Shown here one piece after another: positions 7,324 to 15,487 of a stretch of 64,000 nt of DNA; position 1 is the first letter of the stretch, and each line of letters opens with the position of its first letter. Source of the DNA: Corallococcus caeni. GTDB lineage: Bacteria; Myxococcota; Myxococcia; Myxococcales; Myxococcaceae. Both the position numbers and the translations under genes were made by a program. Below the pieces are notes generated by a model. The model did not search any database. It was not told the origin of the DNA and saw only the letters and a list, made by a program, of their open reading frames with translations. The stretch lies in assembly GCF_036245865.1 (NCBI RefSeq), contig NZ_BTTW01000002.1, forward strand, positions 496,001-560,000, written 5' to 3'.

Positions 7324-9591
7324 TTACAGCGAGTTGACGAACTTCAAGAGCGCGTTGCGGTCCGCGGCGCTGAGGTTCACGAAGGCCTGCTTGGCGGCCT
7401 CGCCCTCGCCGCCGTGCCAGAGGATGGCCTCGGTGACGCTGCGCGCGCGGCCGTCATGCAGGTACGCCTCACCGCCGGACACGCCCGCCGTCAGGCCGAT
7501 GCCCCAGAGCGGCGGCGTGCGCCACTCGGCGCCGGAGGCCTGGCCCTCCGGGAGGTTGTCCGCCAGCCCCGTGCCCATGTCGTGCAGCAGCAGGTCCGTG
7601 TACGGGTGGATGGTCTGGCCGCGGAACTCGTTCATCGCGGCGTAGGGGCTGGTGGTCAGCGTGGGCGCGTGGCACTTCGCGCAGCCCGCGTTGGTGAACA
7701 CCGTCTCGCCCTGCAGCGCCGTCGCGTCCGAGTGGTCGCGGCGCGCGGGCACGCCCAGCAGGCTGATGTAGCGGGTGAGCTTGTCCAGGTCGCTGTCGCC
7801 CAGCTCCGCGCTCGTGCCCGCGCAGCCCTGCTGCGACGTGCCGCAGTCCTGCGTCTTGAACACGTTGGACGTCACGCCCATGTCGCTGTTGAGCGCCTCG
7901 GCCACCTGGTGCTTCACGCGCGCGGAGGCCGCCTTCCAGCCGAAGCGGCCCATGCGGGTGACGCCCGTCTCCGGGTCATTCACCGTCTGCATGCGGCCGG
8001 AGATGCCGTCGCCGTTCGCGTCGTTCGGATCCGCCAGGCCCGCGATCTGCGACTCGGGCACCGCCTCCAGCAGGCCCATGCCAATCAGCTGCGGCGTGAT
8101 GCGCGGCGAGAAGTTCGTCGGCGTCACGTTGAGGAAGCTGTAGTTGGGCTTGCGCAGGCTGTACGCCGTCCCGCCGTTCAGCGTGCCGCTCGCCGTCGTC
8201 GTCCAGCTGCCGATGCGCACGTCCGCCTCTGGCGTGCCGGTGACGGCGCGCGGCTGCAGGCGGAAGCCCAGCGCCGGATCCACGGACACCACGCCGTTGT
8301 TCACCTTGCCCACCTTCACCACGTAGTTGTCCAGCGTGGTGTTCGTGGTGGAGGGCGGCAGGCCACGGCCGTTCTGCTTGTGGCAGGAGACGCAGGACAC
8401 GTTGACGTAGTTGTTGCCCAGCTTGTTCGCCTGCGCCGTGAAGAGGGGGTTGTCCGGCTCGGAGTGGCTGCCGTCGCGGAAGTTCGTGTGGTGCAGGCGG
8501 CGGCCCTCGACGAAGGGCTGCGCGTTCACCGGCGCCAAGTTCGTGGCCATCTGCAGGAAGCGGTTGTCCGGCTCGTTGGAGAACGGCGTGTGCAGCGTGC
8601 CACGGCCGCCCGCCCAGGCCTTCTCCGGCAGGGGGAAGGAGTCGCGGATGGCGCCCTGGCCCTCGAAGGGGACGATGCCGCCCTGGCCCACGATGTAGAG
8701 CATCGCCGTGGAGTAGTAGTTGAAGCGGCCTTCCACCGGCTGCTGGAGGAACACGCCAATCTCCAGCTCCATCCGGTCACCCACGCGGATGGCGCGGCCT
8801 TCCTTGGCGTTGAAGTTCACCGACGACGTGTACTTGTAGTCGTTCACCTTCACGAAGTCCGCGTTGTGGAAGTACTCCGCCACCGTGTTGAGGCCGCGGA
8901 AGAACGCGCGGAAGTCCGGCGAGTCGTACGGATAGATGGTGTAGAGGTTCACCGTGATGGTGCTGCCGCCCTTGGCGACCTCGTCCACGATTTCAATCCA
9001 GTGGGTGCGCTTCTCGAAGTACAGCTTCAGGTAGTGGTCGTACGCCTGGTACATGTCCTCGCGCATGTGGCGGTCGCGGACGCGGTCGCCCACGCGGGTG
9101 ATGATGGCGGTGGAGGTGTTCTCCACCGTGGCCGGCTCCAGCGAGGTGGCGCTGGTGAACAGCGGCACCACGGGGCCCGCGTCGCCGCTGGGCGGAGGGC
9201 CCGCGTCGACGCCCGTGCCCGCGTCCGGAGTGCCGGTGCCCGCGTCCGTGCCGGTGCCCGTGCCGCTGTGCGTGTAGCGCGCCCAGGCCGTGTCGCGCGC
9301 ACAGGCGCAGGACACGTCCCAGTACGTATAGCTGTAGTCGATGTAGTTGCCGGCGGAGAGGCCGGTGACCGTGTACTGGTTGCGGCCGCCCGTCACCGTC
9401 ATGCGGATGTTGAGCTGCCCGCCGTCGTTGAGCTTGTAGTGGATGTCCGCCCAGTCCGTCGTGTCGACGTAGAAGATGGCGGAGGAGCCAGACGGCGTGA
9501 CGCCATACGTGGCGGCTTCTGCGGAGGGAACCGCCAGACAACTGACGGCCAGGAATGCGAGCGCGATTCCCGTGAGTCTGCTTCGGCTCAT
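7324..9591 (-). CDS. Secreted di-haem oxidoreductase (DUF1111 / cytochrome c peroxidase-like)
   Basis: The product has 755 residues and a signal peptide ending near PSAEA. An N-terminal module of about 90 residues (YGVTPSGSSAIFYVDTTDW) resembles a carbohydrate-binding-type beta domain. It is followed by a Gly/Thr/Asp/Ala-rich linker. The catalytic part has two c-type haem sites: CVSCH (Cys400-His404) and CAKCH (Cys637-His641). The surrounding segments RTPPLWGIG and YLHDGRA are typical of the DUF1111 thiol-oxidoreductase/peroxidase family. It therefore probably acts in the periplasm or at the surface on peroxide or another redox substrate. The start at 9591 fits the signal peptide. Confidence 0.88.
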   Translation of the reverse strand: MSRSRLTGIALAFLAVSCLAVPSAEAATYGVTPSGSSAIFYVDTTDWADIHYKLNDGGQLNIRMTVTGGRNQYTVTGLSAGNYIDYSYTYWDVSCACARDTAWARYTHSGTGTGTDAGTGTPDAGTGVDAGPPPSGDAGPVVPLFTSATSLEPATVENTSTAIITRVGDRVRDRHMREDMYQAYDHYLKLYFEKRTHWIEIVDEVAKGGSTITVNLYTIYPYDSPDFRAFFRGLNTVAEYFHNADFVKVNDYKYTSSVNFNAKEGRAIRVGDRMELEIGVFLQQPVEGRFNYYSTAMLYIVGQGGIVPFEGQGAIRDSFPLPEKAWAGGRGTLHTPFSNEPDNRFLQMATNLAPVNAQPFVEGRRLHHTNFRDGSHSEPDNPLFTAQANKLGNNYVNVSCVSCHKQNGRGLPPSTTNTTLDNYVVKVGKVNNGVVSVDPALGFRLQPRAVTGTPEADVRIGSWTTTASGTLNGGTAYSLRKPNYSFLNVTPTNFSPRITPQLIGMGLLEAVPESQIAGLADPNDANGDGISGRMQTVNDPETGVTRMGRFGWKAASARVKHQVAEALNSDMGVTSNVFKTQDCGTSQQGCAGTSAELGDSDLDKLTRYISLLGVPARRDHSDATALQGETVFTNAGCAKCHAPTLTTSPYAAMNEFRGQTIHPYTDLLLHDMGTGLADNLPEGQASGAEWRTPPLWGIGLTAGVSGGEAYLHDGRARSVTEAILWHGGEGEAAKQAFVNLSAADRNALLKFVNSL

Positions 9592-9755
9592 GGTTGCGAA
9601 CTCCAGTGGGGTGGATGGAGCGTGGGACGGCGAGCGCTGCGAAGGGGACTTCGTAGCTTGTCCGAAGAAAGTCGGGATCGACCGGCGCGCGCAAGGTGGG
9701 AGGCCCGAGAATTCGGCTTAGGCGTGATAACTGATAAATAAGCGAAATTGATGTC

Positions 9756-9783
9756 ATCCCTGATGCGCTGCGTTGTCAGGGAT
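9756..9783. promoter_or_regulatory. 8-bp inverted repeat in a divergent, AT-richer promoter region
   Basis: ATCCCTGA (9756-9763) and TCAGGGAT (9776-9783) are perfect inverted arms separated by 12 bases. They lie between the divergent di-haem oxidoreductase (start 9591) and oxygenase (start 9880) genes. The flank at about 9720-9755 is much more AT-rich than its surroundings, as expected of a promoter. The repeat could be an operator for a dimeric regulator. No regulator gene is adjacent, so this is inference. Confidence 0.4.
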
Positions 9784-9879
9784 TGACGCGTCGTGTTGCG
9801 GACGGGTCCCGGGCGGGCCGTGTCCCGAGCGGCGGCGGGGGATGGGGCGGCGCGGCGTGGGTGGGTAGACTGCCGGGCC

Positions 9880-10530
9880 ATGCGCTTCCAGCCACCGTGG
9901 GGTGGGGCCTTCCGGCTCGACACCTTCTTCCACCGCACCCCGGACGCTCTCCCCGAGGAGACGACGGCCTCCATCCGCTCGGCCATCCTGGGCTCGTCGC
10001 TGCTGGGCGAGTCGAACCTGTCCGGGCAGTTCTCCGGCACGTACGGCTTCTCGCTGACGTTCCGCCGGGAGGCGCTGCCGGACGTCACGCGGCGCTTCCC
10101 GGCCTTCGCGCCGTACCTGGCCAAGACGCTGCTGCCGGAGTGCAACGCCTTCCTGCTCAACCCGCTGCTGGTGGGGCAGGGGCGGAGCGTCGCGGCGCAC
10201 ATCGACCGGAGTCTTGAATTCTACGGCCCGAGTATCGGCTGCCCGGTGGCGGTGAGCGTGCTGTATGTCCAGGTTCCGAAGGAACTCCAGGGTGGCGCGC
10301 TGCGGCTGTACCACCGGGGTGGTCCGGTGGCGGAGCTCAAGCCCCAGCAGAACGCGCTGGTGATGTTCCGGGGCGACCTCTTGCACGAGGTGGAGGCCAT
10401 CACGTCCGGCGGGCAGGCCCTGGAGGACTCGCGGATCAGCCTGGTGGTGGAGCAGTACCGCGCGCCGGAGGAGGTGCTGGCGAACGTGCCCCGCTTCGAG
10501 CTGCGCACGCGCTCGGGGGCCCGGGCGTGA
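9880..10530 (+). CDS. 2-oxoglutarate/Fe(II)-dependent oxygenase-like protein
   Basis: The product is a soluble protein of 216 residues. The iron-binding facial triad is visible as HID (His107, Asp109) and the His of LLHEV (His169). Arg185 in DSRISLVVEQY is at the place of the 2-oxoglutarate-binding arginine. The order and spacing fit the prolyl-4-hydroxylase-like branch of this family. The substrate is unknown. Its stop codon overlaps the GTG start of the next gene (GTGA), so the two are probably translated together. The ATG at 9880 is chosen because earlier frame-compatible starts add a proline/glycine-poor basic stretch that looks non-coding. Confidence 0.75.
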   Translation: MRFQPPWGGAFRLDTFFHRTPDALPEETTASIRSAILGSSLLGESNLSGQFSGTYGFSLTFRREALPDVTRRFPAFAPYLAKTLLPECNAFLLNPLLVGQGRSVAAHIDRSLEFYGPSIGCPVAVSVLYVQVPKELQGGALRLYHRGGPVAELKPQQNALVMFRGDLLHEVEAITSGGQALEDSRISLVVEQYRAPEEVLANVPRFELRTRSGARA

Positions 10531-11186
10531 GCGCGCTCGAACTGGAGTGGAAGCTGCCCGCGCCACCGGACGCGGTGTTCCCCGCCTTCGCGCAGCCCGC
10601 GCTCATCCGCCGCTGGTTCGGCGCGCCGCCGGGCTGCCACCGCACGCACGCGCCGGACCCCGGGGCGCTGGGCCAGCCCTACCGGGTGGGCCTGCGGGAC
10701 GCGGCGGGCCGGGCGTTCGCGCAGGTGGGCTGCATCGTGGAGGTGGACCCGGGCCGGTTCCTGGCGCTGGAGATGGACTGGGAGGGCGGGCCGGTGCCGG
10801 CGGGGCGCACCCGGGCGGAGCTGACCTTCCACGCGAGCGAGGGGGGTACGCGGCTGGAGCTGCGCCAGGGGCCGTTCACGGACGACGCGGCCCGGGACGC
10901 GCACCGCGCCTACTGGGAGGCGTGCCTGGGACGGCTGGCGCGCGTGGTGGCGGGTGAGGCCGTGCCGTGCTTCGAGGAGTTCTGGGAGGAGTCGCGCGGC
11001 TACGTGGGGCCGCTGGCGGTGGCGGCCTACGCGGTGCTGGCGGGGCTGCGCGAGGCGGGCGCGCCGAAGGAGGCGGTGGCCCAGGTGGAGGACGTGCTCT
11101 ACGCGCACCTGCCGCGGCTGCGAGAGGACACCGCGGACGTGCTGGGCGCGGTGCTCCAGTCGCGGGTGGAGGGCGGCGCGAGCTGA
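10527..11186 (+). CDS. SRPBCC/AHSA1-like protein
   Basis: The product has 219 residues. The first 130 or so follow the activator-of-Hsp90 (AHSA1/SRPBCC) pattern: ELEWKLPAPPDAVFPAF, IRRWFG, a run of beta strands, LTFHASEGGTRLELRQGPF and a closing long helix with YWEACLGRLA. This fold makes a deep hydrophobic pocket for ligands. A helical C-terminal extension of about 80 residues has no recognised family. The GTG start overlaps the preceding oxygenase stop by 4 bases, so both genes probably serve one job, perhaps modification of one small molecule. The ligand cannot be predicted. Confidence 0.75.
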   Translation: MSALELEWKLPAPPDAVFPAFAQPALIRRWFGAPPGCHRTHAPDPGALGQPYRVGLRDAAGRAFAQVGCIVEVDPGRFLALEMDWEGGPVPAGRTRAELTFHASEGGTRLELRQGPFTDDAARDAHRAYWEACLGRLARVVAGEAVPCFEEFWEESRGYVGPLAVAAYAVLAGLREAGAPKEAVAQVEDVLYAHLPRLREDTADVLGAVLQSRVEGGAS

Positions 11187-11211
11187 GGCGGCCGCCCTCT
11201 CCCCCTGGCGC

Positions 11212-12822
11212 TCAGGAGGCCAGGGCCTTCGGCGGGGGGACGTGGGCGTCCTCCTCCGGGAAGTGGGCCTCCGCGTCCTTCGCGTTGGCGATGCGCTCGT
11301 CCAGCTCCGCGGTGAGGTGCTCGAAGACCTCCTTGTTGAGCGTGCCCTGCTGGTAGGCGCTGAAGAGGGCGTCCTTCTCCACGATGAGGACGCGGCGGAT
11401 GGCCTCCTGCTTCTCCTCGTCGTTGAAGCGGTTGGACTGCTGCTTGAGCGTGGTGAGCTGCTGCTCCACCGCCTGCGCCTTCTGCTGGTAGTCGCGCTCC
11501 AGGGGCTCCAGCACGTCCACCGGGATTTCGCGGCCGCGGCGCATGGCCTCCAGCGACGCGAGCGCCGCGTGGATGGCGCCCAGCTTGCCCCGGGCCAGCT
11601 CGTACTGCTCCTGGTAGACGTCCTTGAGGCCGGTGATGCCCAGCGCCTTGAGCACCGGCGCCATGGTGAGCCCCTGGACGATGATGGACAGCACCACCAC
11701 GCCGAACGTCATGTTCACCAGCAGCTCGCGGTGGGCGAAGTCGTCCGGGAGGCCCAGCACCAGCACCATGGACACCGCGCCGCGCAGGCCGCTCCAGGTG
11801 AGCACCGCGCTCCACTTCCACGGCAGCTTCTCCGACGTGAACCGCAGCAGGCCGGACACGCCGTAGACGACCACCGCGCGGCCCAGCAGCACCGCCCCGT
11901 ACGCCAGCAGGATGGGCAGCCACGACGCGAGCAGCGACGACAGCTGCACCTCCAGGCCGATGAGCAGGAACACCACCGAGTTGAGCGCGAACGCCAGGTA
12001 CTCCCAGAAGCTCTCCACCGCGATGCGCACCGACGGGCCCATGCCCTCCTGAGCCGCCCAGTTGCCGCACACCATGCCGGCCACCACCGTGGCGATGACG
12101 CCCGAGTAGTGGAAGTGCTCCGCCACCACGAAGGACCCGTACGCGGCGATGACCGTGCAGGTGATCTCCACCATGGCGTCCTCCACGCGCAGGATGACCT
12201 TGCCCACCGCGAAGCCCACCGCCGCGCCGATGACGCCGCCCATGCCGGCGACCTTGATGAAGTCCATCACCGCGCTGCCCACGGTGAACTCCTGCCCCGC
12301 CGCCACGCCCACCACCAGGGTGAAGAGCACCACGGAGGTGCCGTCGTTGAGCAGGCTCTCGCCCTCCACCAGGATGGCCAGCCGCTTGGGCGCGCCCAGC
12401 GCCTTGAACAGGCCCACCACCGCGATGGGGTCCGTGGACACGATGAGCGACGCGAACACCATCGCGTGGATGAGGCCGAAGCCCTCCATCAGCTTCATCC
12501 CCCGCATGGCCGGCGACAGGAACAGCGCCGTCAGCGCCATGGACGCCACCACGCCCGGAATGGCCATGGAGGTGATGGCCAGCTTGTTCTTCATGAACTT
12601 GCGGAAGTCGACGTGGAACGCAGCCTCGAACAGCAGGCCCGGCAGGATGACCGCGAACAGCAGCTCCTTCGTCAGGTGCGGCGGCTCAAAGGCATGCACG
12701 ATGCCCAGGCCCAGGCCCGCCAGTACCAACGCCACCGTGTACGGAAACTTGAAGTAGCGCGCCGCGATCGCCACCGCCGTCGCGATGGAGAAGAGCAGCA
12801 CGAAGGCCAGCTCGAAGTGCAT
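11212..12822 (-). CDS. Na+/H+ antiporter of the CPA1 (NhaP) type
   Basis: The product has 536 residues. Residues 1-410 or so form about 12 hydrophobic segments. ALITSMAIPGVVASM and ASLIVSTDPIAVVGLFK match the conserved TDP region, and EGESLLNDGTSVVLF matches the ND region, both used for cation binding in CPA1 exchangers. The last 110 residues are a charged, coiled-coil-rich cytoplasmic tail, a common regulatory site in NhaP proteins. The role is exchange of Na+ (or K+) for protons across the inner membrane. The ATG at 12822 gives the usual first transmembrane helix directly. The gene is divergent from the amidinotransferase-like gene. Confidence 0.92.
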   Translation of the reverse strand: MHFELAFVLLFSIATAVAIAARYFKFPYTVALVLAGLGLGIVHAFEPPHLTKELLFAVILPGLLFEAAFHVDFRKFMKNKLAITSMAIPGVVASMALTALFLSPAMRGMKLMEGFGLIHAMVFASLIVSTDPIAVVGLFKALGAPKRLAILVEGESLLNDGTSVVLFTLVVGVAAGQEFTVGSAVMDFIKVAGMGGVIGAAVGFAVGKVILRVEDAMVEITCTVIAAYGSFVVAEHFHYSGVIATVVAGMVCGNWAAQEGMGPSVRIAVESFWEYLAFALNSVVFLLIGLEVQLSSLLASWLPILLAYGAVLLGRAVVVYGVSGLLRFTSEKLPWKWSAVLTWSGLRGAVSMVLVLGLPDDFAHRELLVNMTFGVVVLSIIVQGLTMAPVLKALGITGLKDVYQEQYELARGKLGAIHAALASLEAMRRGREIPVDVLEPLERDYQQKAQAVEQQLTTLKQQSNRFNDEEKQEAIRRVLIVEKDALFSAYQQGTLNKEVFEHLTAELDERIANAKDAEAHFPEEDAHVPPPKALAS

Positions 12823-13005
12823 GAATCCCCAACCCCGTTGGTGCTCAAAAAGGGGTGAGGATGCCACGCGCGCGGGGCGGTGAGGCAACCCCCTTTCGGA
12901 GGGAATTGAGAGGGGACAGGCAGGCGTTGCAATTTGCCAGACTGTTTTCTCAAGGCCGGAGACGGAGGCGTTGTGAGGCTCCGGACCGGTGGCTAGAAGC
13001 GAGGG

Positions 13006-13908
13006 ATGATGGACCTCTTCCTGATGTCGCCCCCGGGCCGGGGCTGGGCGCTGCGAGGCCGCTCCAACTTCCGCAGCCGGGAGGCCGCTCCGGCGGATGC
13101 GCGCGGCGCGCGGCGGGAGTGGCTGACGCTGGCCCGGCACATCGAAGCCCGAGGCGGCACGGTGGTGGCGCTGCCCTCGCCGTCGGACGCGCTGACGGGC
13201 ATGCCCTACGCGGCCGAGTGCGGCCAGGTGGTGGCGCGCGAGGGCCAGGCCCCGCTGTTCCTCCTGCCCCGGATGATGAGCGCGCACCGGTTCGCGGAGC
13301 GCGACCACTGGGCGCCGCTGGCCCGGCGCCTGGGCCTGGAGGTCGTGGACCCGGGCGTGGGCATCTGGGAGGCGCACGGCGACGTGGCGACGTTCGACGG
13401 CGTGACGCTGCTGTTCTGGGGCGGGCGCACCACGCGCGACGGGCTGGAGGCTGCCCAGAAGTCCTTCCCCGGCGAGGTGCTGCGCGTGCAGGTGCGCGAG
13501 CCCGCGTTCCACGGGAACATGGCGGTGCTGCCCCTGCCCGCGGTGGACCGGCTGGTGGTGTGTCCGGACGTGATGGCGCCGGAGTCGGTGGCGCTCCTGG
13601 AGCAGCGCTTCGGCGCGAACCGGCTGGTGCGGGTGACGGAAGCGGACATCCGCCGCTACGCGACGAACGGGCTGCCCCTGGGCAGGGACCTGCTCGCGCC
13701 CACGGTGATGCCCCCGCACATCGTGGAGACCTTCGAGCGGCTGGGCATGCGCGTGGTGTCCATGCCGATGCCGGAGCTGACGGAGAAGGGCGGCGGTTCG
13801 TCGCGCTGCCTCGTGTCGCGCGCGTCGGTGGACGCCTCCCGCGTCTCGCTTCCTCCGGAGTACCGGCTGGACGTCGTGGCGAAGGACCTCGAAGCCGATG
13901 CCGGGTGA
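13006..13908 (+). CDS. Amidinotransferase-fold hydrolase (dimethylargininase-like)
   Basis: The product has 300 residues and looks like a guanidine-modifying-enzyme (GME) superfamily member. The likely catalytic set is Glu122/His124/Asp126 in WEAHGDV, His169 in AFHGNMAV and the nucleophile Cys268 in GGGSSRCLV. Dimethylarginine dimethylaminohydrolases and arginine deiminases use a cysteine covalent intermediate with the same residue order. The exact substrate (methylarginine, arginine or another guanidine) is not clear. It begins at the first ATG after GCGAGGG, and its end overlaps the next gene by 11 bases. Confidence 0.75.
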   Translation: MMDLFLMSPPGRGWALRGRSNFRSREAAPADARGARREWLTLARHIEARGGTVVALPSPSDALTGMPYAAECGQVVAREGQAPLFLLPRMMSAHRFAERDHWAPLARRLGLEVVDPGVGIWEAHGDVATFDGVTLLFWGGRTTRDGLEAAQKSFPGEVLRVQVREPAFHGNMAVLPLPAVDRLVVCPDVMAPESVALLEQRFGANRLVRVTEADIRRYATNGLPLGRDLLAPTVMPPHIVETFERLGMRVVSMPMPELTEKGGGSSRCLVSRASVDASRVSLPPEYRLDVVAKDLEADAG

Positions 13909-14692
13909 GCTCGCGCCGCTGGCCCAGGCGTTCTTCGCCTCGGCGCCGGAGCTGTCATTGCAGGCGCTGGGCTCCGGCGTGCACGTCCCGTCGCTGGACC
14001 TGGCGCCATACGGCATCCCGGTGACGCACCTGCTGGCGGAGCACAACGCGGAGCTGGCGCGGCAGTACCTCACGCTCAACCAGCTCGCGTTCGGCGGCAT
14101 CGGCGTGCCGCGTTGGGTGCTGTCGGACCTGTACCTGCTGCCCGGCGCCATCGGGCTGTTGCGCTGTCCCGCGCGGCTGTTGAAGGCGCCCGCGCGCGAA
14201 CGGCTGCTGCTGGCGGACGAGGAGCTGGCCATTGGCGCGGCCTGCTACGTGGCGCCGTCGCTGACGCCGGGGCTGTTCGTGGGCGTGTCGCTGTTCAGCT
14301 TCCTGCCAGGCCGGGGCGCGTCCGCGTGGGTGAAGCTGCTCACGCTGGGCATGGTGCGCGCGAAGCGGCTGCGCGGCATCACCCAGTGGGACAACCCCGC
14401 CGTGCGCGTGCACTCGCGGCTGGGGCCCATGCGGCTGGTGGGGCGCGTCCCCGGCGGACACGACTACGACGAGCGCACCTTCGTCTACGAGACGGACCTG
14501 CGCGACGAGGCCCGCGTGGCCCAGGCCATGCTCCGGGGCGACGCACCCGCGCCCGCCACGCGCATCCCCGTCACCGACCTGCTGTCGCTGGGCGCGCTGC
14601 TGGACCGCGCGGAGGCAGGGGCCCGGCTGGAGCTGGTGCCGCCCGGCCAGGACGACGGCCACGTGCTGGTGCGCGAGCTGCCCCCGGGGTGA
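13898..14692 (+). CDS. Hypothetical protein coupled to the amidinotransferase-like gene
   Basis: The product has 264 residues and starts inside the last codons of the preceding gene (11-base overlap), so the two are probably co-translated. I recognise no family. A central hydrophobic stretch (LTPGLFVGVSLFSFLPG) might be a buried core or a membrane-associated segment; there is no signal peptide. A basic segment, RAKRLRGITQWDNPAVR, precedes GHDYDERTFVYETDL. The C-terminus is charged. It might modify or transport a product of the GME enzyme, but that rests only on gene order. Confidence 0.65.
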   Translation: MPGELAPLAQAFFASAPELSLQALGSGVHVPSLDLAPYGIPVTHLLAEHNAELARQYLTLNQLAFGGIGVPRWVLSDLYLLPGAIGLLRCPARLLKAPARERLLLADEELAIGAACYVAPSLTPGLFVGVSLFSFLPGRGASAWVKLLTLGMVRAKRLRGITQWDNPAVRVHSRLGPMRLVGRVPGGHDYDERTFVYETDLRDEARVAQAMLRGDAPAPATRIPVTDLLSLGALLDRAEAGARLELVPPGQDDGHVLVRELPPG

Positions 14693-14695
14693 CGC

Positions 14696-15349
14696 TCAGG
14701 GCGCGGGGGCGTGCGGGAACTCGTCGTCCTGCTCCAGCGCCTGGCGCAGGGCGCTGGCGCCGTCCTTGAGGATGGGCGCGCCGTGCGCGAAGCAGACGGT
14801 CTGGATGGGCAGGTGGTCCAGGATGCGCTGGACGCTGGTGCGCGTGCGCAGCGGTTCGTCCTGGTACTCGCCGGGGACGAACGTGGGCGCGCCCCGGCCT
14901 TCGTGTGACAGCAGGTCGGAGATGAAGACCACGGCGTGCGGGCTCTTCTGGAGCCAGAGCGTGTACATGGCCTCCGTGGGCCCCGGCGTCTGGAACGTGT
15001 TGAGGCCGCCCGGCAGCGTGGTGCCGTTCACGTATTCGAAGTCCGGCTTCTCCGCCAGGCCCTGCGCGCCCTCCGGCGCCCACACGGGCACGCCGAACGC
15101 CTTGCGCAGGCGCCACGCGGAGCGCTGGTGGTTGCCCGCGGTGAGCACGATGGCGTCGATGTCGCCCAGCTTGCGCAGGGCCTTCTCGTCGATGGGCAGC
15201 GGGTCGATGAGGGTGACGGTGCCGTCGTCGTCCACCACCGCGTAGGCGTCGCTGCGGCCGCCGCCGACCCGGTCGTCGGAGACGGTCCAGTGGTGCACGC
15301 CGGGGAGGATCTCCTCCGTCTTCTTCGCCTGGGCCTTGGGCTCGCTCAT
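14696..15349 (-). CDS. MBL-fold protein with a degenerate metal-binding motif
   Basis: The product has 217 residues and the overall strand order of metallo-beta-lactamase-fold hydrolases: DAYAVVDDDGTVTLIDPLP, IVLTAGNHQRSAW, a GGLNTFQTPGPTEAM segment, AVVFISDLLS and a late HGAP. The usual HxHxDH motif is replaced by NHQRSAW, so the first metal site is largely missing. The protein may bind one metal or none, or act as a non-catalytic binder. Its gene converges on the 13898 gene (3-base gap) and is divergent from the gene at 15488. Confidence 0.7.
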   Translation of the reverse strand: MSEPKAQAKKTEEILPGVHHWTVSDDRVGGGRSDAYAVVDDDGTVTLIDPLPIDEKALRKLGDIDAIVLTAGNHQRSAWRLRKAFGVPVWAPEGAQGLAEKPDFEYVNGTTLPGGLNTFQTPGPTEAMYTLWLQKSPHAVVFISDLLSHEGRGAPTFVPGEYQDEPLRTRTSVQRILDHLPIQTVCFAHGAPILKDGASALRQALEQDDEFPHAPAP

Positions 15350-15487
15350 GCCGACAAAGCTAGGCACCTGGACCTGGATGCAGGGGGGCTCGCTCCGCTG
15401 CCCGCCTGCCCCACCAGCGGCCCCTGCTGCCCCCTTCGCATCCCGCCCGCCGCGCGCACCTTTGTCATGGGACGAAGGAGGGACACG

